Assembly: GCA_003519585.1 (NCBI GenBank)
Contig: DOWL01000219.1
Coordinates: 20,534-26,411 of the forward strand
From: Nocardioides sp.
GTDB taxonomy: Bacteria > Actinomycetota > Actinomycetes > Propionibacteriales > Nocardioidaceae
Length of the DNA: 5,878 bases
Reading direction: 5' to 3'
A program made the translations under genes and the position numbers. This document shows positions 5,517 to 5,878 of the stretch, piece by piece; position 1 is the stretch's first letter; each line of letters opens with the position of its first letter. A model generated the notes under the pieces. It worked only from the letters and a program-made list of their open reading frames with translations, did no database searches and had not been told where the DNA came from.

Positions 5517-5878
5517 TCAATTCGGGCTATCCGACATCGGCACCCGGACGCCGCGCTCCTCGGCGACCTCGACGGCGCGGGCGTACCCGGCGTCCACGTG
5601 CCGGATCACGCCCATCCCTGGGTCGTTGGTGAGCACCCGCTCGATCTTCTGCGCGGCGAGCTCGGTGCCGTCGGCGACGGTGACCTGGCCCGCGTGCAGG
5701 GAGCGGCCGATGCCGACGCCACCACCGTGGTGGAACGACACCCAGGTGGCGCCGGAGGCGGTGTTGACCAGTGCGTTGAGGATCGCCCAGTCCGCGATCG
5801 CGTCGGAGCCGTCCTGCATCGCCTCGGTCTCGCGGTACGGCGAGGCGACCGAACCGCAGTCGAGGTGGTCGCGGCCGA
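5517..5878 (-). CDS. hutU: Urocanate hydratase, C-terminal part (cut by the right edge)
   Basis: The last 120 residues of urocanase, which adds water to urocanate to give 4-imidazolone-5-propionate in histidine degradation, using tightly bound NAD+ in the cytoplasm. The full family protein is about 550 residues, so roughly a fifth is visible. The frame stays open to the window edge, showing that the gene continues past 5878; the in-frame ATG at 5819 is internal. Family landmarks are [13 protein letters not shown] at the left of the fragment, [23 protein letters not shown], and LTNDPGMGV, ending in a short polar tail. The FQGLP-type motif with the family's conserved Cys lies outside the window. 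No other hut gene is visible; the next gene on the strand is unrelated, so hutU is probably the last of any hut operon. Assignment is firm. Confidence 0.96.
   Translation of the reverse strand, partial: GRDHLDCGSVASPYRETEAMQDGSDAIADWAILNALVNTASGATWVSFHHGGGVGIGRSLHAGQVTVADGTELAAQKIERVLTNDPGMGVIRHVDAGYARAVEVAEERGVRVPMSDSPN

Noticed and set aside
5484..5518. GACGGT/ACCGTC inverted repeat after hutU, considered as a terminator
   Set aside because: Only 6 bp with a 23-nt loop and no T-run; likely chance in GC-rich sequence.
5495..5520. Two - strand TTGACG copies 20 bp apart in the hutU-membrane protein gap, considered as -35 boxes or an operator
   Set aside because: No -10 hexamer lies at a proper distance from either, and one copy overlaps the hutU stop codon. 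Too little to call.

Overview
The window is very GC-rich DNA with G/C at most third codon positions, GTG starts, a TAnnnT-type promoter motif directly ahead of start codons, and several actinobacterial protein families (a mycothiol-dependent-isomerase-like DinB fold protein, an actinobacterial M48 peptidase, a secreted matrixin-like protease). This points to a high-GC actinomycete; a Nocardioides-like organism is my best guess, from general impression and not from a search.

The left half is on the + strand. Two paralogous CitE/HpcH-type genes overlap by 4 bp (84-1178 and 1175-2044). The first is a long-form L-malyl-CoA/beta-methylmalyl-CoA lyase (Mcl). The second resembles the shorter Mcl2 type, known in Rhodobacter as (3S)-malyl-CoA thioesterase. 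If both assignments hold, the pair would condense acetyl-CoA with glyoxylate to malyl-CoA and then hydrolyse it to malate. That is a two-protein substitute for malate synthase, as used with the ethylmalonyl-CoA pathway. A hairpin lies over the stop codon of the second gene. A secreted zinc protease with an N-terminal Ig-like domain follows (2098-3171) and also ends in a stop-codon hairpin.

The right half is entirely on the - strand and converges on the protease at about 3172-3260. Read in transcription order it holds the 3' end of hutU (urocanate hydratase, histidine degradation, running off the right edge), a five-helix membrane protein of unknown function, a DinB/MDMPI-fold metal-binding protein, and an M48-family zinc peptidase. 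The membrane protein and DinB genes are 15 bp apart and probably co-transcribed. The M48 gene appears to have its own leaderless promoter.

No RNA genes, mobile elements, CRISPR arrays or long repeats were seen. All intergenic gaps are under 100 bp. I found no evidence of a wholly new system. The most interesting element is the coupled mcl-mcl2 pair and the predicted division of chemistry between its two products.
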